A DNA stretch of 64,000 bases, taken from positions 24,927-88,926 of the forward strand of contig CABZTD010000006.1 in the NCBI GenBank assembly GCA_902528515.1, written 5' to 3'. Each line of letters starts with the position of its first letter. The stretch's first letter is position 1. Of the stretch, positions 18,845 through 28,903 are shown one piece after another. The notes below the pieces were generated by a model. That model saw nothing but the letters and a program-made list of their open reading frames with translations. It was not told where the DNA came from and ran no database searches. The position numbers were made by a program, and so were the translations under genes. The stretch is from K189A clade bacterium (GTDB lineage: Bacteria; Pseudomonadota; Gammaproteobacteria; Pseudomonadales; Azotimanducaceae).

Positions 18845-20059
18845 GTGGAAGATCTTGTTCAATTAAGTTATTCGGTAGATACATTCTACTTTCTAGTTAT
18901 GGGTGTCCTCGTGATGTTCATGGCGCCAGGTTTTGCGATGCTCGAGGCGGGCATGGTGCAAAGCAAAAACACTTCTGAGATTCTGACCAAGAACGTGGCG
19001 CTTTTTGCCATAGCTAGTGTCATGTATCTGCTGGTTGGCTACGCCATCATGTACGGTGGGGGCGGCATGCTTATCGGCTCTGAAAATACCGTTGACGACG
19101 TACTCGCCTCTGGGGGCGATGTCTACTACTCAGCCCGTTCTGACTTCTTTTTCCAGGTGGTCTTCGTAGCGACAGCTATGTCTATCATCTCTGGTGCAGT
19201 TGCAGAAAGAATGAAATTGTGGTCATTCCTGCTGTTTGCAGTCTTCATGACCGGCGCTATCTACCCATTCCAAGGAAGCTGGAGTTGGGGTGGTGGCTGG
19301 TTATCTGATGCGGGATTCATAGATTTTGCTGGATCAGGCATTGTGCATATGTGTGGTGCAGCGGCAGCGCTTGCAGGCGTGCTGCTACTCGGACCACGTA
19401 ACGGTAAGTACGGACCCAACGGCGAGATCAATCCTATTCAGGGTTCGAACATGCCGCTCGCAACGTTAGGCATGTTCATTCTTTGGTTTGGCTGGTTTGG
19501 TTTCAACGGTGGATCCGAGTTGAAGCTGAGTAACGTCGACGAGGCCAACGCTGTCGCGCAGGTGTTTGTTAATACCAACATGGCAGCCGCAGGTGGACTG
19601 ATTTCAGCGCTTCTACTGGCGCGTGTTATGTTCGGCAAGGCGGACCTCACCATGGCGTTGAACGGCGCGCTAGCTGGATTGGTGTCGATTACAGCGGAAC
19701 CGCTGTCCGGTACCAATGTTGAGTCAATGTTGATCGGTGCGGTTGGTGGGGTGATCGTTGTGCTTTCAATCGTGGGCCTTGATAAAATGCGCATAGATGA
19801 TCCAGTGGGTGCAATCTCAGTCCACGGTACATGCGGCATGTGGGGACTGTTGGCAGTCCTCATCACTAACGACGACGCCACTTTGTCTGGCCAGCTGACC
19901 GGACTGGGGGCAATCTTGGGCTATACGTTTATTGCGTCTCTCCTTGTATGGTTCTTAATCAAGATGGTGTTCGGCATCCGGCTTTCAGATGAAGAGCAAG
20001 CGATGGGGGCGGACTCGGCAGAGATTGGTATTACGGCTTATCCAGAGTTTTCTAAGTAG
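18845..20059 (+). CDS. amt: Ammonium transporter (copy 2)
   Basis: Highly similar along its length to the product of 17463-18674. GTG at 18845 with GGAGAG upstream aligns with the copy-1 start; ORF track starts at 18827. Confidence 0.92.
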   Translation: MEDLVQLSYSVDTFYFLVMGVLVMFMAPGFAMLEAGMVQSKNTSEILTKNVALFAIASVMYLLVGYAIMYGGGGMLIGSENTVDDVLASGGDVYYSARSDFFFQVVFVATAMSIISGAVAERMKLWSFLLFAVFMTGAIYPFQGSWSWGGGWLSDAGFIDFAGSGIVHMCGAAAALAGVLLLGPRNGKYGPNGEINPIQGSNMPLATLGMFILWFGWFGFNGGSELKLSNVDEANAVAQVFVNTNMAAAGGLISALLLARVMFGKADLTMALNGALAGLVSITAEPLSGTNVESMLIGAVGGVIVVLSIVGLDKMRIDDPVGAISVHGTCGMWGLLAVLITNDDATLSGQLTGLGAILGYTFIASLLVWFLIKMVFGIRLSDEEQAMGADSAEIGITAYPEFSK

Positions 20060-20098
20060 TATCGATAAACCGCAAGGAGGTGATACGCTCTTGCACTC

Positions 20099-20126
20099 AA
20101 AAAGCCGCCGAGAGGCGGCTTTTTTG
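20099..20126 (+). terminator. Rho-independent terminator after amt copy 2
   Basis: AAAGCCGCC-GAGA-GGCGGCTTTTTT. Confidence 0.88.
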
Positions 20127-20203
20127 TGTCCTGCCAAAACTTTTACTTCAATGATTCCCGCGACGGTTTAAACTTAAGAACCGAGTTCGTTCTTCGGAGC
20201 TTC

Positions 20204-21586
20204 ATGAAATACAAAAGCACCCGCGGTCAAGTATCCGGCTTAGGGTTCAGCGATGCCCTACTCATGGGCCTCGCTTCCGATGGTGGACTACTAGTTCCTG
20301 AGACAATTCCTGACGTGCGCTTAGAACTCGATTATTGGCGTAACCTGAACTTTGTCGAGCTTGCCCAAGAACTGATACCTAAGTTTATAGACGATATTGA
20401 TGCGAAAGTTCTGCGCCATCTGATTGCAGAGTCCTACGCTTCTTTCAGCCATGCGGATGTGGTGACTCTGCATGACCTTAATGGAATATCCGTGCTTGAG
20501 CTCTTTCATGGACCTACATTGGCTTTCAAAGATGTGGCACTGCAGCTTCTGGGCAAGTTGTTTGAATACGTCCTTAGTGAAAGAGGCCAGCGCCTGAATA
20601 TATTGGGCGCGACTAGTGGCGATACTGGCAGCGCGGCCATAGATGGTGTTCGCGGGCAGAAAAATATTGACATTTTTATCATGTATCCGAAGGGTCGGGT
20701 TAGTACCTTGCAAGAGTTGCAAATGACAACCGTTGCTGACGAAAACGTTCATTGCATTGAGCTCGACGGTAGTTTCGATGATTGTCAGAACATCATGAAA
20801 ACGGTCTTTGCTGACGAACACTACAAGGCCAATTACCACCTTGGTGCGGTCAATTCGGTAAATTGGGCACGAATTCTCGCGCAAATTGTTTACTACGGAT
20901 ACGCCAGTTTACGCAGTTCAGCAGAGGTCACCTTCTGCGTACCGACTGGGAATTTTGGCAATGTTTTTGCCGCTTATATGGCGCAGAGCATGGGGTTTCC
21001 CGTCGCCCATCTGCTGGTGGCCACGAACGACAATGATATATTAGCCCGCTTCTTCGCCACAGGTGTTTACGCAAGAGGTGAGGTTCACCAGACTCTATCA
21101 CCAGCCATGGATATACAGGTCGCCAGCAATTTTGAGCGATTTTTGTATTATCACTTCGAGCAAGACAGCGACCGCTTGGTGACTTTTATGCGGGAGTTTA
21201 CGGCCACTGGATCGGCTAGCATTGGCGCGCCTCCGAACTCTCGATTAATGTCTAGCGTGGCAGTGAACAAAGAACAAACCCTGGCGGCGATGCGTGAGGT
21301 AAATCAAGAGTTTGATTACGTGTTAGACCCGCATACTGCGGTGGGTTATTACGCGGCCCGCAATAACCCAAATGTGATCGGTAAGGAAACGGAAATCGTG
21401 GTCGTTGCTACCGCTCATCCCGCCAAGTTTCCCGACGCAGTGCAGGCGGCGACGGGTTCCGAGCCCACTCACCCGACGCTCGAGGCGCTAAAGGGTCTAA
21501 AAATGCATCGCACAGCGCTGCCCTGTGACATCGATGCTGTTAAGAAGTATTTGGTTGGAAAATTGCAGATAGCTCGGGAGGCCTAG
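20204..21586 (+). CDS. thrC: Threonine synthase
   Basis: MKYKSTRGQVSGLGFSDALLMGLASDGGLLVPE; 'HGPTLAFKDVALQLLG' PLP lysine. ATG 20204 preferred over 20126. Confidence 0.93.
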   Translation: MKYKSTRGQVSGLGFSDALLMGLASDGGLLVPETIPDVRLELDYWRNLNFVELAQELIPKFIDDIDAKVLRHLIAESYASFSHADVVTLHDLNGISVLELFHGPTLAFKDVALQLLGKLFEYVLSERGQRLNILGATSGDTGSAAIDGVRGQKNIDIFIMYPKGRVSTLQELQMTTVADENVHCIELDGSFDDCQNIMKTVFADEHYKANYHLGAVNSVNWARILAQIVYYGYASLRSSAEVTFCVPTGNFGNVFAAYMAQSMGFPVAHLLVATNDNDILARFFATGVYARGEVHQTLSPAMDIQVASNFERFLYYHFEQDSDRLVTFMREFTATGSASIGAPPNSRLMSSVAVNKEQTLAAMREVNQEFDYVLDPHTAVGYYAARNNPNVIGKETEIVVVATAHPAKFPDAVQAATGSEPTHPTLEALKGLKMHRTALPCDIDAVKKYLVGKLQIAREA

Positions 21587-22320
21587 CCCAGAGAGGCATG
21601 AGACAAATTTAGTCGGGTGACGATGTCAGGTATTTGTGCCAACTCTCTTGCTTCGGCGGTGGGTTGATGGGGGGTATTGTTGGCTGCTTGCCCCTCATAG
21701 TTAAACCAAATCGAGTGCATGCCAGCCCGATTGGCACCTAAGATATCGTCTGATAGATGGTCACCAATGTGCACGGCTCGTTTTGGCACTACTCCTGCTT
21801 TGCTAAGGACCGTGGTGAACATCTGTTGGTCAGGTTTACTTGCGCCTACGTCGGCGCTGCTTACGGCGCCGGAAAAAAAGCGGCCGATACCCACGCGGTC
21901 AATATCTGCATTGCCATTAGTTAAGGCAAATAGCGCGTAGCGCTGGCTCAAAATTTCCAGGGTCTCGATCGCATTGGGATAGAACACAACATCGTTGCGA
22001 GCAGCAAAAAAAATCTCGAATGCGCGTATTGCGTTCTCTTTAGCGTGTGTCGGAGCCATATTGGCTTCCATCATGCAATGGCGCAACACTTCGGTTCGCA
22101 GAAATGACAGGTCGTGCCGTTTTTTTGCATGGGTGGCAAGTATGTGTTCGCGGATGACGCTCACTCGCTCTGAAGCATAGATTCCAAGTGCGGCGGGGGT
22201 GTGCTCTGCCATCCAGTCGCGCAAAAGCCTCTCCGCACCCATGATGGTTTGGGTCACATCCCATAAGGTATTGTCGAGATCGAAGGTTACCAGGTCGATG
22301 CTGGGACTTTGCTTGTTCAT
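21583..22320 (-). CDS. HAD family hydrolase (YigB-like)
   Basis: From ATG 22320: 'VTFDLDNTLWDV', 'FALTNGNADIDRVGIG', 'HIGDHLSDDILGANRAGMHSIW'. Confidence 0.85.
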   Translation of the reverse strand: MNKQSPSIDLVTFDLDNTLWDVTQTIMGAERLLRDWMAEHTPAALGIYASERVSVIREHILATHAKKRHDLSFLRTEVLRHCMMEANMAPTHAKENAIRAFEIFFAARNDVVFYPNAIETLEILSQRYALFALTNGNADIDRVGIGRFFSGAVSSADVGASKPDQQMFTTVLSKAGVVPKRAVHIGDHLSDDILGANRAGMHSIWFNYEGQAANNTPHQPTAEARELAQIPDIVTRLNLSHASLG

Positions 22321-22324
22321 GTTT

Positions 22325-23257
22325 TTAAGGAGCGTCCGGATTATCTTCAGTAGCGGAGGCTCGATCCGCCTGATTTTTTTGCGCCCTCGGATGCGCGCTG
22401 TCATATACCTGGGCAAGATGCTGAAAGTTGAGATGCGTATAGATCTGGGTGGTCGCAATGTCCCTATGCCCCAGCAGCTCTTGAATGCCACGCAGGTCAC
22501 CAGATGACTCGAGCAAGTGGGTGGCGTAGGTATGGCGAAGCATATGCGGATGCAGGCTGTTGTCGCCTAGCTGAGCCATAGCGATTTTTTTCAGACGATT
22601 TTGTATTGTGCGAGGAGAAATATTCTTGCCATTGCGTCCGGGAAACAGCCACTCATTGCCCCGGGATTCCAATATTTGAGTCCATTGCCTTAGGGCAGAT
22701 ATGCACTGCCGACCGAGGGGCACACGGCGCTCCTTGCGACCCTTGCCGAGCACTTGAACAATGCCCCGAACGGTATCGAGGTCGTTTAATTTTAAATTCG
22801 CAAGCTCACTTAGCCGAAGACCGCTGCCGTAAAAGAGTTCCAGGAGCACCTTATCGCGTAGCGATTGTCGGTCATTGCCTGTTAGGTTCAGGAGCTGGGC
22901 GGCCTGATCTGTATCTAACACTTTAGGCAAACGTCTCTTTGCCCTTGGCCCGACAGCCGCTGCTGCGGGGTTTGCTTTAACTCTGCCTTGTGTCAGCAAA
23001 AAGTTGTAGAAGCTGCGTATTGACGAAAGGTAGCGTGAAATGCTGCTGTTGCCCAGGCCGTGGCGTTTCAAGTGTGCCATAAAGCGCAGGATATCCTGTG
23101 CATTGGCGTCAGCTGGGTTCCGTCCAAAAAACTCGATAAATCTTTCAACGTCGCGACCGTAAGCCTTTAGGGTGCGCTCCGAGTAATTACGCTGCTGCAA
23201 CAAGGTTAATAAGAAACGCTCTTTCCACTGTGGGCCGTTGTCATTTTGCGGACTCAT
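22325..23257 (-). CDS. xerC: Tyrosine recombinase XerC
   Basis: 'GSGLRLSELANLKLNDLD', 'HMLRHTYATHLLESSGDLRGIQELLGHRDIATTQIYTHLNFQHLAQVYDSAHPRA'; next to DUF484 and dapF. ATG 23257 overlaps the DUF484 stop. Confidence 0.93.
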   Translation of the reverse strand: MSPQNDNGPQWKERFLLTLLQQRNYSERTLKAYGRDVERFIEFFGRNPADANAQDILRFMAHLKRHGLGNSSISRYLSSIRSFYNFLLTQGRVKANPAAAAVGPRAKRRLPKVLDTDQAAQLLNLTGNDRQSLRDKVLLELFYGSGLRLSELANLKLNDLDTVRGIVQVLGKGRKERRVPLGRQCISALRQWTQILESRGNEWLFPGRNGKNISPRTIQNRLKKIAMAQLGDNSLHPHMLRHTYATHLLESSGDLRGIQELLGHRDIATTQIYTHLNFQHLAQVYDSAHPRAQKNQADRASATEDNPDAP

Positions 23258-23949
23258 AGAATGGCGAGGCGATTCATCACTTTTGCCACGACATCGGCAA
23301 TATAAGTCACGAACAGCGTGTCCATGTCCCTCGCAAACCGACCCGGATCTCGGCTCCCTATACATAGCGCGCCGCTTCCAGTGATCAATGAGAGATTTAA
23401 AATAGCTGCGCTTCCACTTTCCTCGTGATCTGAAAGGGGAAACATCTCGCTCAACTCTTCGCGCCTAAGCGTTGTACATAGCGCACTGGAGCTATTGTGG
23501 AGGTGTTGTAGCGGCATTCGTTCATTGTGGTGTTGAATATGGTCAAGGGCCAAGGCCAGTTGTGCTTTACACAAGTGAGCGCAAACAAAATCAGCTTCAA
23601 AGTCGACGAGGACATGGGTTGCAAGTACTTCGTTGAGTTCCGGCCAGCTGATCACTTCGAGTAGCGCTAAGTTCAACGAGCGCGTTTTAGCAAAAATTTC
23701 ATCGTTCGAACGAGCCGCCTGTAACAGCTCGTTCATTCGCCTTCGCATTGTCATGTTTCGTTCACGCAAGATATCTATTTGTCGCTCAATTAAGGAGACC
23801 GCCTGTCCAGACTCGTGGGGCAGGCTTAGCTCCGATAGCGCGCTGGGGTGTCGAAGAAAGAAGTCTGGCGACTGTCGCAAAAAGTTCAGCACCGCCTGAT
23901 CACTTAGAGGAGTTTGGTCCTTACCGCCGGTGAACTTTTCAATAGTCAT
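23254..23949 (-). CDS. DUF484 family protein
   Basis: 'VLNFLRQSPDFFLRHPSALSELSLPHESGQAVSLIERQIDILRERN' and position between dapF and xerC. Confidence 0.9.
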   Translation of the reverse strand: MTIEKFTGGKDQTPLSDQAVLNFLRQSPDFFLRHPSALSELSLPHESGQAVSLIERQIDILRERNMTMRRRMNELLQAARSNDEIFAKTRSLNLALLEVISWPELNEVLATHVLVDFEADFVCAHLCKAQLALALDHIQHHNERMPLQHLHNSSSALCTTLRREELSEMFPLSDHEESGSAAILNLSLITGSGALCIGSRDPGRFARDMDTLFVTYIADVVAKVMNRLAIL

Positions 23950-24788
23950 GCTGTTCCACCTGTGCTGGTGAGCTGTCCCTGGTAGACAAATGTTGAATCC
24001 CCGGTCAGCTTGATCGGTCCGCTAGTGTTGGGCCATTCCACGCGCAGCTTTCCGCCTGGTAGCGAGACTTTGACCCGACTGCTAAGACGACCCGAGTGTC
24101 TGCCTGCAACCACGGCTGCGCAGGCGCCACTGCCGCAAGCCAGGGTCTCTTCAGCGCCACGCTCAAAAACTCGCAACCGAATGAAACCCTCGTTGACTAT
24201 GTGGCAAAAGCCGATATTCGCCCGTTCCGGAAAGGCCTCGTGGTGCGAGAGCTCGTAACCAATCTGAGCCACATCTAGATTAATTACGTCGTCGACGAAG
24301 ACGACACCATGTGGGTTGCCCATGGCAACAGGCACGATGCTGTATTCATCCTCCCCGACAGACAGTGAAATAGGTTCCCCCGGGTTCGGATGCACAAACG
24401 GCACCGCCGCGTGATCCAGACTTGGTGCTGGCATCCAGGTCTCCACGCTTCCGTCAGGTTGCTTGTTTGTGCGAATTATGCCGCCCTTTGAATGCCAGCA
24501 GAGCTGATTTTGTCGACTCAACCCAAGACGGTGAACAAATTCCGTGACACAGCGCGTGCCGTTGCCACATTGCTGCGCTTCGCTACCGTCGGCGTTAAAG
24601 ATGACATAGTCAAAGTCACAGTTTGGCGAGCTTGGAGGCTCCACGAGGAGTAGCTGGTCAAAACCAATACCGCGCTGGCGGTCGCCCCAAGCAGCCACTT
24701 GTTCAGGGTCGAGTTCTACCGAAGTCGTCACACCATCTATCACCATAAAGTCATTCCCAAGACTGTGCATTTTGGAGAAGTTGAGCAT
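23946..24788 (-). CDS. dapF: Diaminopimelate epimerase
   Basis: MLNFSKMHSLGNDFMVID; 'QCGNGTRC', 'ERGAEETLACGSGACAA' catalytic cysteines. Confidence 0.95.
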   Translation of the reverse strand: MLNFSKMHSLGNDFMVIDGVTTSVELDPEQVAAWGDRQRGIGFDQLLLVEPPSSPNCDFDYVIFNADGSEAQQCGNGTRCVTEFVHRLGLSRQNQLCWHSKGGIIRTNKQPDGSVETWMPAPSLDHAAVPFVHPNPGEPISLSVGEDEYSIVPVAMGNPHGVVFVDDVINLDVAQIGYELSHHEAFPERANIGFCHIVNEGFIRLRVFERGAEETLACGSGACAAVVAGRHSGRLSSRVKVSLPGGKLRVEWPNTSGPIKLTGDSTFVYQGQLTSTGGTA

Positions 24789-24799
24789 AGCTTCGGCGT

Positions 24800-26104
24800 C
24801 TATAACATTTCCGTAGTCAGCAAATCTTGTAGGCTCTCGCGTCGCCTGACAAGGCGAAAGGCCGCGCCGTCTACGATGACCTCAGCCGCGCGAGGCCGAC
24901 TGTTGTAGTTTGAGGATAGGGTAGAGCCATATGCACCAGCGCTTAACACGCACAAAAGGTCGCCTACACTTAAAGACATTTGTCGATCCTTTGCGAGCCA
25001 ATCACCGGACTCGCAGATCGGACCGACGATATCCCAGGATCGCGTATTGCCATGCGTGTTTTGCTGCTTTACCGGAAGCACGCCATGCCATGCCTGGTAC
25101 AGTGAAGGACGCAGTAAATCGTTCATCGCGGCGTCGACAACGGCAAAGTGCTTAACACTGGACCTTACCCCATTGCTCCTAGCATACTCGTCGCCGACCT
25201 TGAGATACTCTACCCTGGTCAACAGTACACCGGCGTTAGCCGTTAGAAAGCGCCCTGGCTCGATTGACAGCTGTAGCCCCTGGTCTCCCAAGCGCTCCTT
25301 TATTTGACGGCCCCAGGCCGTCACGTCGAAAGCGGGTTCTTCGTCATAGGTCACTCCGAAGCCCCCGCCCAGATCTATATCTGTGAGCACGATGCCCTCA
25401 TTTCTCATGGCGTTCGCTAGCGCAAGCAACTGCTCCAGTGCATCAAAAAGGGGTTGAGGATCACTAATTTGCGAACCGATATGACAAGCGATACCCCGCA
25501 CCTGGATGTGAGGATCGGCGGCGGCTAGTTGGTAAAGTGCGCGAGCATTTTCTTGTGTGATTCCGAACTTGTTTTCTCTCAAGCCAGTCGATATGTACGG
25601 ATGAGTTTGTGCATCGACATCTGGATTAATGCGCAGCGCGATTGGCGCTATTTTTCCTAAAACCTTGGCGCGTTCGCTGATCCTCGATAACTCGCCTGCA
25701 CTCTCGACGTTAAAACACTCAATCTCGGTTTTGAGGGCAAAGTCGATCTCCTCGGTGGATTTGCCAACGCCAGAGAAAACGACAAGGGATGGATCACCGC
25801 CAGCGGCCATTACCCGGCTCAGTTCGCCACCAGACACAATGTCAAAACCTGCGCCCAGGTCAGCAAATTGTTTGAGCACCGCGAGAGTCGAATTTGCTTT
25901 CACCGCATAGTGCAGGCGGTTCGGTAGGCCCTCGAGGGCTTCGACAAGAAGCTGATATTGACTCGCGAACATGGCAGATGAGTAAACGTAAACAGGAGTG
26001 CCAACCGCATCTGCGATGTCGGCCAGTGCTACATCCTCAATGGCAAGCTCGCCATCGACAAAGTGGGCGGCACTGGCCCGCAATAACTCAGGATTAACAG
26101 TCAA
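24800..26104 (-). CDS. lysA: Diaminopimelate decarboxylase
   Basis: 'YAVKANSTLAVL', 'DLGGGFGVTYDEE', 'GPICESGDWLAKDR'. Confidence 0.95.
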   Translation of the reverse strand: MTVNPELLRASAAHFVDGELAIEDVALADIADAVGTPVYVYSSAMFASQYQLLVEALEGLPNRLHYAVKANSTLAVLKQFADLGAGFDIVSGGELSRVMAAGGDPSLVVFSGVGKSTEEIDFALKTEIECFNVESAGELSRISERAKVLGKIAPIALRINPDVDAQTHPYISTGLRENKFGITQENARALYQLAAADPHIQVRGIACHIGSQISDPQPLFDALEQLLALANAMRNEGIVLTDIDLGGGFGVTYDEEPAFDVTAWGRQIKERLGDQGLQLSIEPGRFLTANAGVLLTRVEYLKVGDEYARSNGVRSSVKHFAVVDAAMNDLLRPSLYQAWHGVLPVKQQNTHGNTRSWDIVGPICESGDWLAKDRQMSLSVGDLLCVLSAGAYGSTLSSNYNSRPRAAEVIVDGAAFRLVRRRESLQDLLTTEML

Positions 26105-26153
26105 CGTATTTTCCTTAATGATCGTATGACAGGTGCGCTAGAAACGTTGTAAA

Positions 26154-27563
26154 TTAAATTTGCAGCCTGGCCCGAGCGATGGCAGCTCGCACCTGAGTGG
26201 GCGCTGTGCCGCCCAAATGGTCGCGAGACGAAATAGAGCCTTGAAGTGTAAGCACCTCATAGATGTCCTGCTCAATCACGTTCGTCTTATTACCGTTGAG
26301 TTCAGCAAGGCTCAACTCCTCCAAGGTCTTGCCCCGACTCACTGCCAGTTGTACAGCTTTTCCAACCATGTCATGTGCATCGCGAAACGGCACGTTTTTG
26401 CGCACCAGGTAGTCAGCAAGGTCTGTGGCGGTGGTGAAACCTCGCAGTGTCGCCTGCAGCATGATGCTCTTATTCGCTGCGATGTTAGGGATCAATCCTA
26501 TGAGGGCCGTCAGGCTGTTACCTAGGGTATCCACAGCGTCGAATAGGGGCTCTTTATCCTCTTGGTTGTCTTTGTTGTATGCCAAAGGTTGACTCTTCAT
26601 GAGCGTTAACAGCGCTATGAGATGCCCATTAACGCGCCCGGTCTTGCCGCGAATCAATTCAGGCACATCGGGATTTCTCTTTTGCGGCATGATGCTGGAG
26701 CCTGTACAAAAGCGGTCTGGCAATGTGATGAAATTAAACTGCTGAGACGACCAGAGTACCATTTCCTCACACCATCGAGACATGTGGGTCAAACACAGCG
26801 CGGCGGCAGCGCAAAACTCAATTGCGAAGTCCCTGTCGCTAACGGCATCTAGGGAGTTTTCACAGACTTCATCAAATCCCAGCAGCTTTGCCACCAATAT
26901 CCGATCTGGCAAATACGGTGAACCAGCCAAAGCAGCGGCACCAAGCGGCAGCTGGTTGACGCGCCTACGGCAGTCCAGCAGACGCGCGCGGTCGCGTTTG
27001 AGCATCTCGAACCAGGCCATAAGATGGTGCCCAAAAGTGATTGGCTGGGCAGCCTGCAGGTGCGTGAATCCAGGCATGACGGTGTCCGCGTTAGATTCCG
27101 CGAGATCTGCCAGTGCGTGTAAGAGTTCACTTTGTTGTGCGACTAGCTGGTCTATGGCTGTCCGCAAGTAGAGGCGGATATCTGTTGCAACTTGATCGTT
27201 GCGAGATCGTCCCGTATGGAGCTTCTTGCCGGTATCACCAACAAGCTCTATAAGCCGATGTTCGATGTTCATGTGAACATCTTCTAGATCGACCCGCCAC
27301 TGCATGTCGCCGTTTTCGATTTCTGCGAGGACGGTTTTAAGGCCGAGTAGGATCTGGTCTTTTTCTGTCTGTGATAAAACGCCAATGGTTTCCAGCATGG
27401 TGGCGTGAGCAATGGAGCCGGTGATGTCCTCTTTGTAGAGACGTCGGTCAAAGTCGATAGATGCGGTGAACACCTGTACAAATTCGTCCGTAGCCTCGCT
27501 GAAGCGTCCACGCAAAGACCCGCCTTGGTTAGCTTCGGGGCTTGGGCTGCTGGGGTTTTCCAT
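26154..27563 (-). CDS. argH: Argininosuccinate lyase
   Basis: '[24 protein letters not shown]' signature. Internal ATG 27563 ([15 protein letters not shown]) is the likely start. Confidence 0.93.
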   Translation of the reverse strand: MENPSSPSPEANQGGSLRGRFSEATDEFVQVFTASIDFDRRLYKEDITGSIAHATMLETIGVLSQTEKDQILLGLKTVLAEIENGDMQWRVDLEDVHMNIEHRLIELVGDTGKKLHTGRSRNDQVATDIRLYLRTAIDQLVAQQSELLHALADLAESNADTVMPGFTHLQAAQPITFGHHLMAWFEMLKRDRARLLDCRRRVNQLPLGAAALAGSPYLPDRILVAKLLGFDEVCENSLDAVSDRDFAIEFCAAAALCLTHMSRWCEEMVLWSSQQFNFITLPDRFCTGSSIMPQKRNPDVPELIRGKTGRVNGHLIALLTLMKSQPLAYNKDNQEDKEPLFDAVDTLGNSLTALIGLIPNIAANKSIMLQATLRGFTTATDLADYLVRKNVPFRDAHDMVGKAVQLAVSRGKTLEELSLAELNGNKTNVIEQDIYEVLTLQGSISSRDHLGGTAPTQVRAAIARARLQI

Positions 27564-27640
27564 TATAGTCGGCCTTGTTGATGGCAGATTGTCGGTCACT
27601 AGAAGTATAACAATGTCCGTCGGGTGCAGGCTGTTCATTT

Positions 27641-27972
27641 AGGCAAGTGAAGGTCTATCACGCGTATTTACAGGGGGTTGAGTTGGTAAACACCAGCGAT
27701 ATTCGCTATCTTAAAGTCTAGGAAAAGTATATTTCGGTGCTTCATGTCAAAGGTGAAGTGATCACCGACGAGACATTGGGCGAATTAAAAGACGAATTTC
27801 CAATCTTTTCTCTAGGGTTCGCCGCAATGCCTTATTGTCAACCAACCATGTCATGGGTTTTGATTAAGATGTTCAAGGCCAATTCGGTTTGCGTACGCAC
27901 CTCGTGGATGAGCTCGTCGACGTGAGTTGTAGACACTTACCAGCGATCCGCAAGGTGATTCGTCGTCTATAA
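27641..27972 (+). pseudogene. Remnant of AlgR-like LytTR-domain response regulator (C-terminal part only)
   Basis: Translation across two frames: HAYLQGVELVNTSDIRYLKV*EKYISVLHVKGEVITDETLGELKDEFP (frame 2, TAG 27719-27721), then RVRRNALLSTNHVMGFD*DVQGQFGLRTHLVDELVDVSCRHLPAIRKVIRRL* (frame 1, TAA 27865-27867, terminal TAA 27970-27972). LytTR-like pattern; position between argH and hemC is the usual algR location. Confidence 0.87.
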
Positions 27973-27979
27973 TCGGACG

Positions 27980-28894
27980 ATGAAAGAAATAACCATTGCG
28001 ACACGCGAGAGCGCACTCGCCCTGTGGCAAGCAAACTTCATTCGCGACCGACTGATTGAGGCACACCCTGGCCTGACCGTACATCTTCTCGGTATGACCA
28101 CTCAAGGGGATCGCTGGCTCAATGCCCCACTGAAAGAAATTGGCGGCAAGGGCTTGTTCATCAAAGAACTTGAAGCTGCAATGATGGAGGGGCATGCGGA
28201 TCTTGCTGTTCATTCCGTCAAAGACCTGCCAGTACAACTACCTAATGGGTTCAGTCTGCCCCTGATTGGGTACAGAGCCGATGTCCGTGATGTCTTGCTC
28301 GGTCACCCCCATGGATTGGCCGCCTTACCGCAAAATGCAAAGGTCGGATCCTCCAGTCCACGTCGTCAGGCGCAGCTTCTTGCAATGCGCCCTGATCTAC
28401 GCATAGAAAGTATTCGGGGCAATGTCCAAACACGACTGAGCAAGCTCGACAGCGGTGAATTCGACGCCATTGTTCTGGCTCAAGCAGGCCTGTCGAGACT
28501 TGCAATTGAACGTTACGACGCTTGCCCCTTTTCGATTGCAGAGTGTTTGCCAGCACCAGGCCAGGGTGCGCTGGGAATAGAAATCATCACAGACAGTCCG
28601 GTTCGCGCATTGCTGGACAAGCTCTCAGATTCGAGAGTGTCGCGCTGCGTCGAGGCTGAGCGCGGTATTAGCGCAGTTCTTGGCGCCGACTGTGCGCTTC
28701 CAGTAGCGGCCCATGGCCTGTTAGATGCAAACGGCGACATCCATTTGCGCGCATTGGTCGCTGAAGTCGATGGCTCTCGCATAATTCGTGCGGAGGCGAA
28801 AGGTGTCGAGCCCGCCCAAGTGGCTCAGGAAGTGGTCGAGCAACTACTCGCTCAGGGTGCCAATGTTATTTTGGCGAATGCTCGACACTTGTGA
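27980..28894 (+). CDS. hemC: Hydroxymethylbilane synthase
   Basis: MKEITIATRESALALWQANFIRDRL; 'VGSSSPRRQAQLLAMRPDLRIESIRGNVQTRL'. Confidence 0.95.
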   Translation: MKEITIATRESALALWQANFIRDRLIEAHPGLTVHLLGMTTQGDRWLNAPLKEIGGKGLFIKELEAAMMEGHADLAVHSVKDLPVQLPNGFSLPLIGYRADVRDVLLGHPHGLAALPQNAKVGSSSPRRQAQLLAMRPDLRIESIRGNVQTRLSKLDSGEFDAIVLAQAGLSRLAIERYDACPFSIAECLPAPGQGALGIEIITDSPVRALLDKLSDSRVSRCVEAERGISAVLGADCALPVAAHGLLDANGDIHLRALVAEVDGSRIIRAEAKGVEPAQVAQEVVEQLLAQGANVILANARHL

Positions 28895-28903
28895 GCAGGT
28901 AAA

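Noticed and set aside
19438-19881. 147-aa minus-strand ORF opposite amt copy 2
   Set aside because: Mirror-frame artefact; a similar ORF occurs opposite copy 1 because the amt coding sequences are similar.
27737-27925. 62-aa ORF as a real small protein
   Set aside because: It is the middle of the LytTR remnant; similarity continues upstream through a stop and downstream in another frame.
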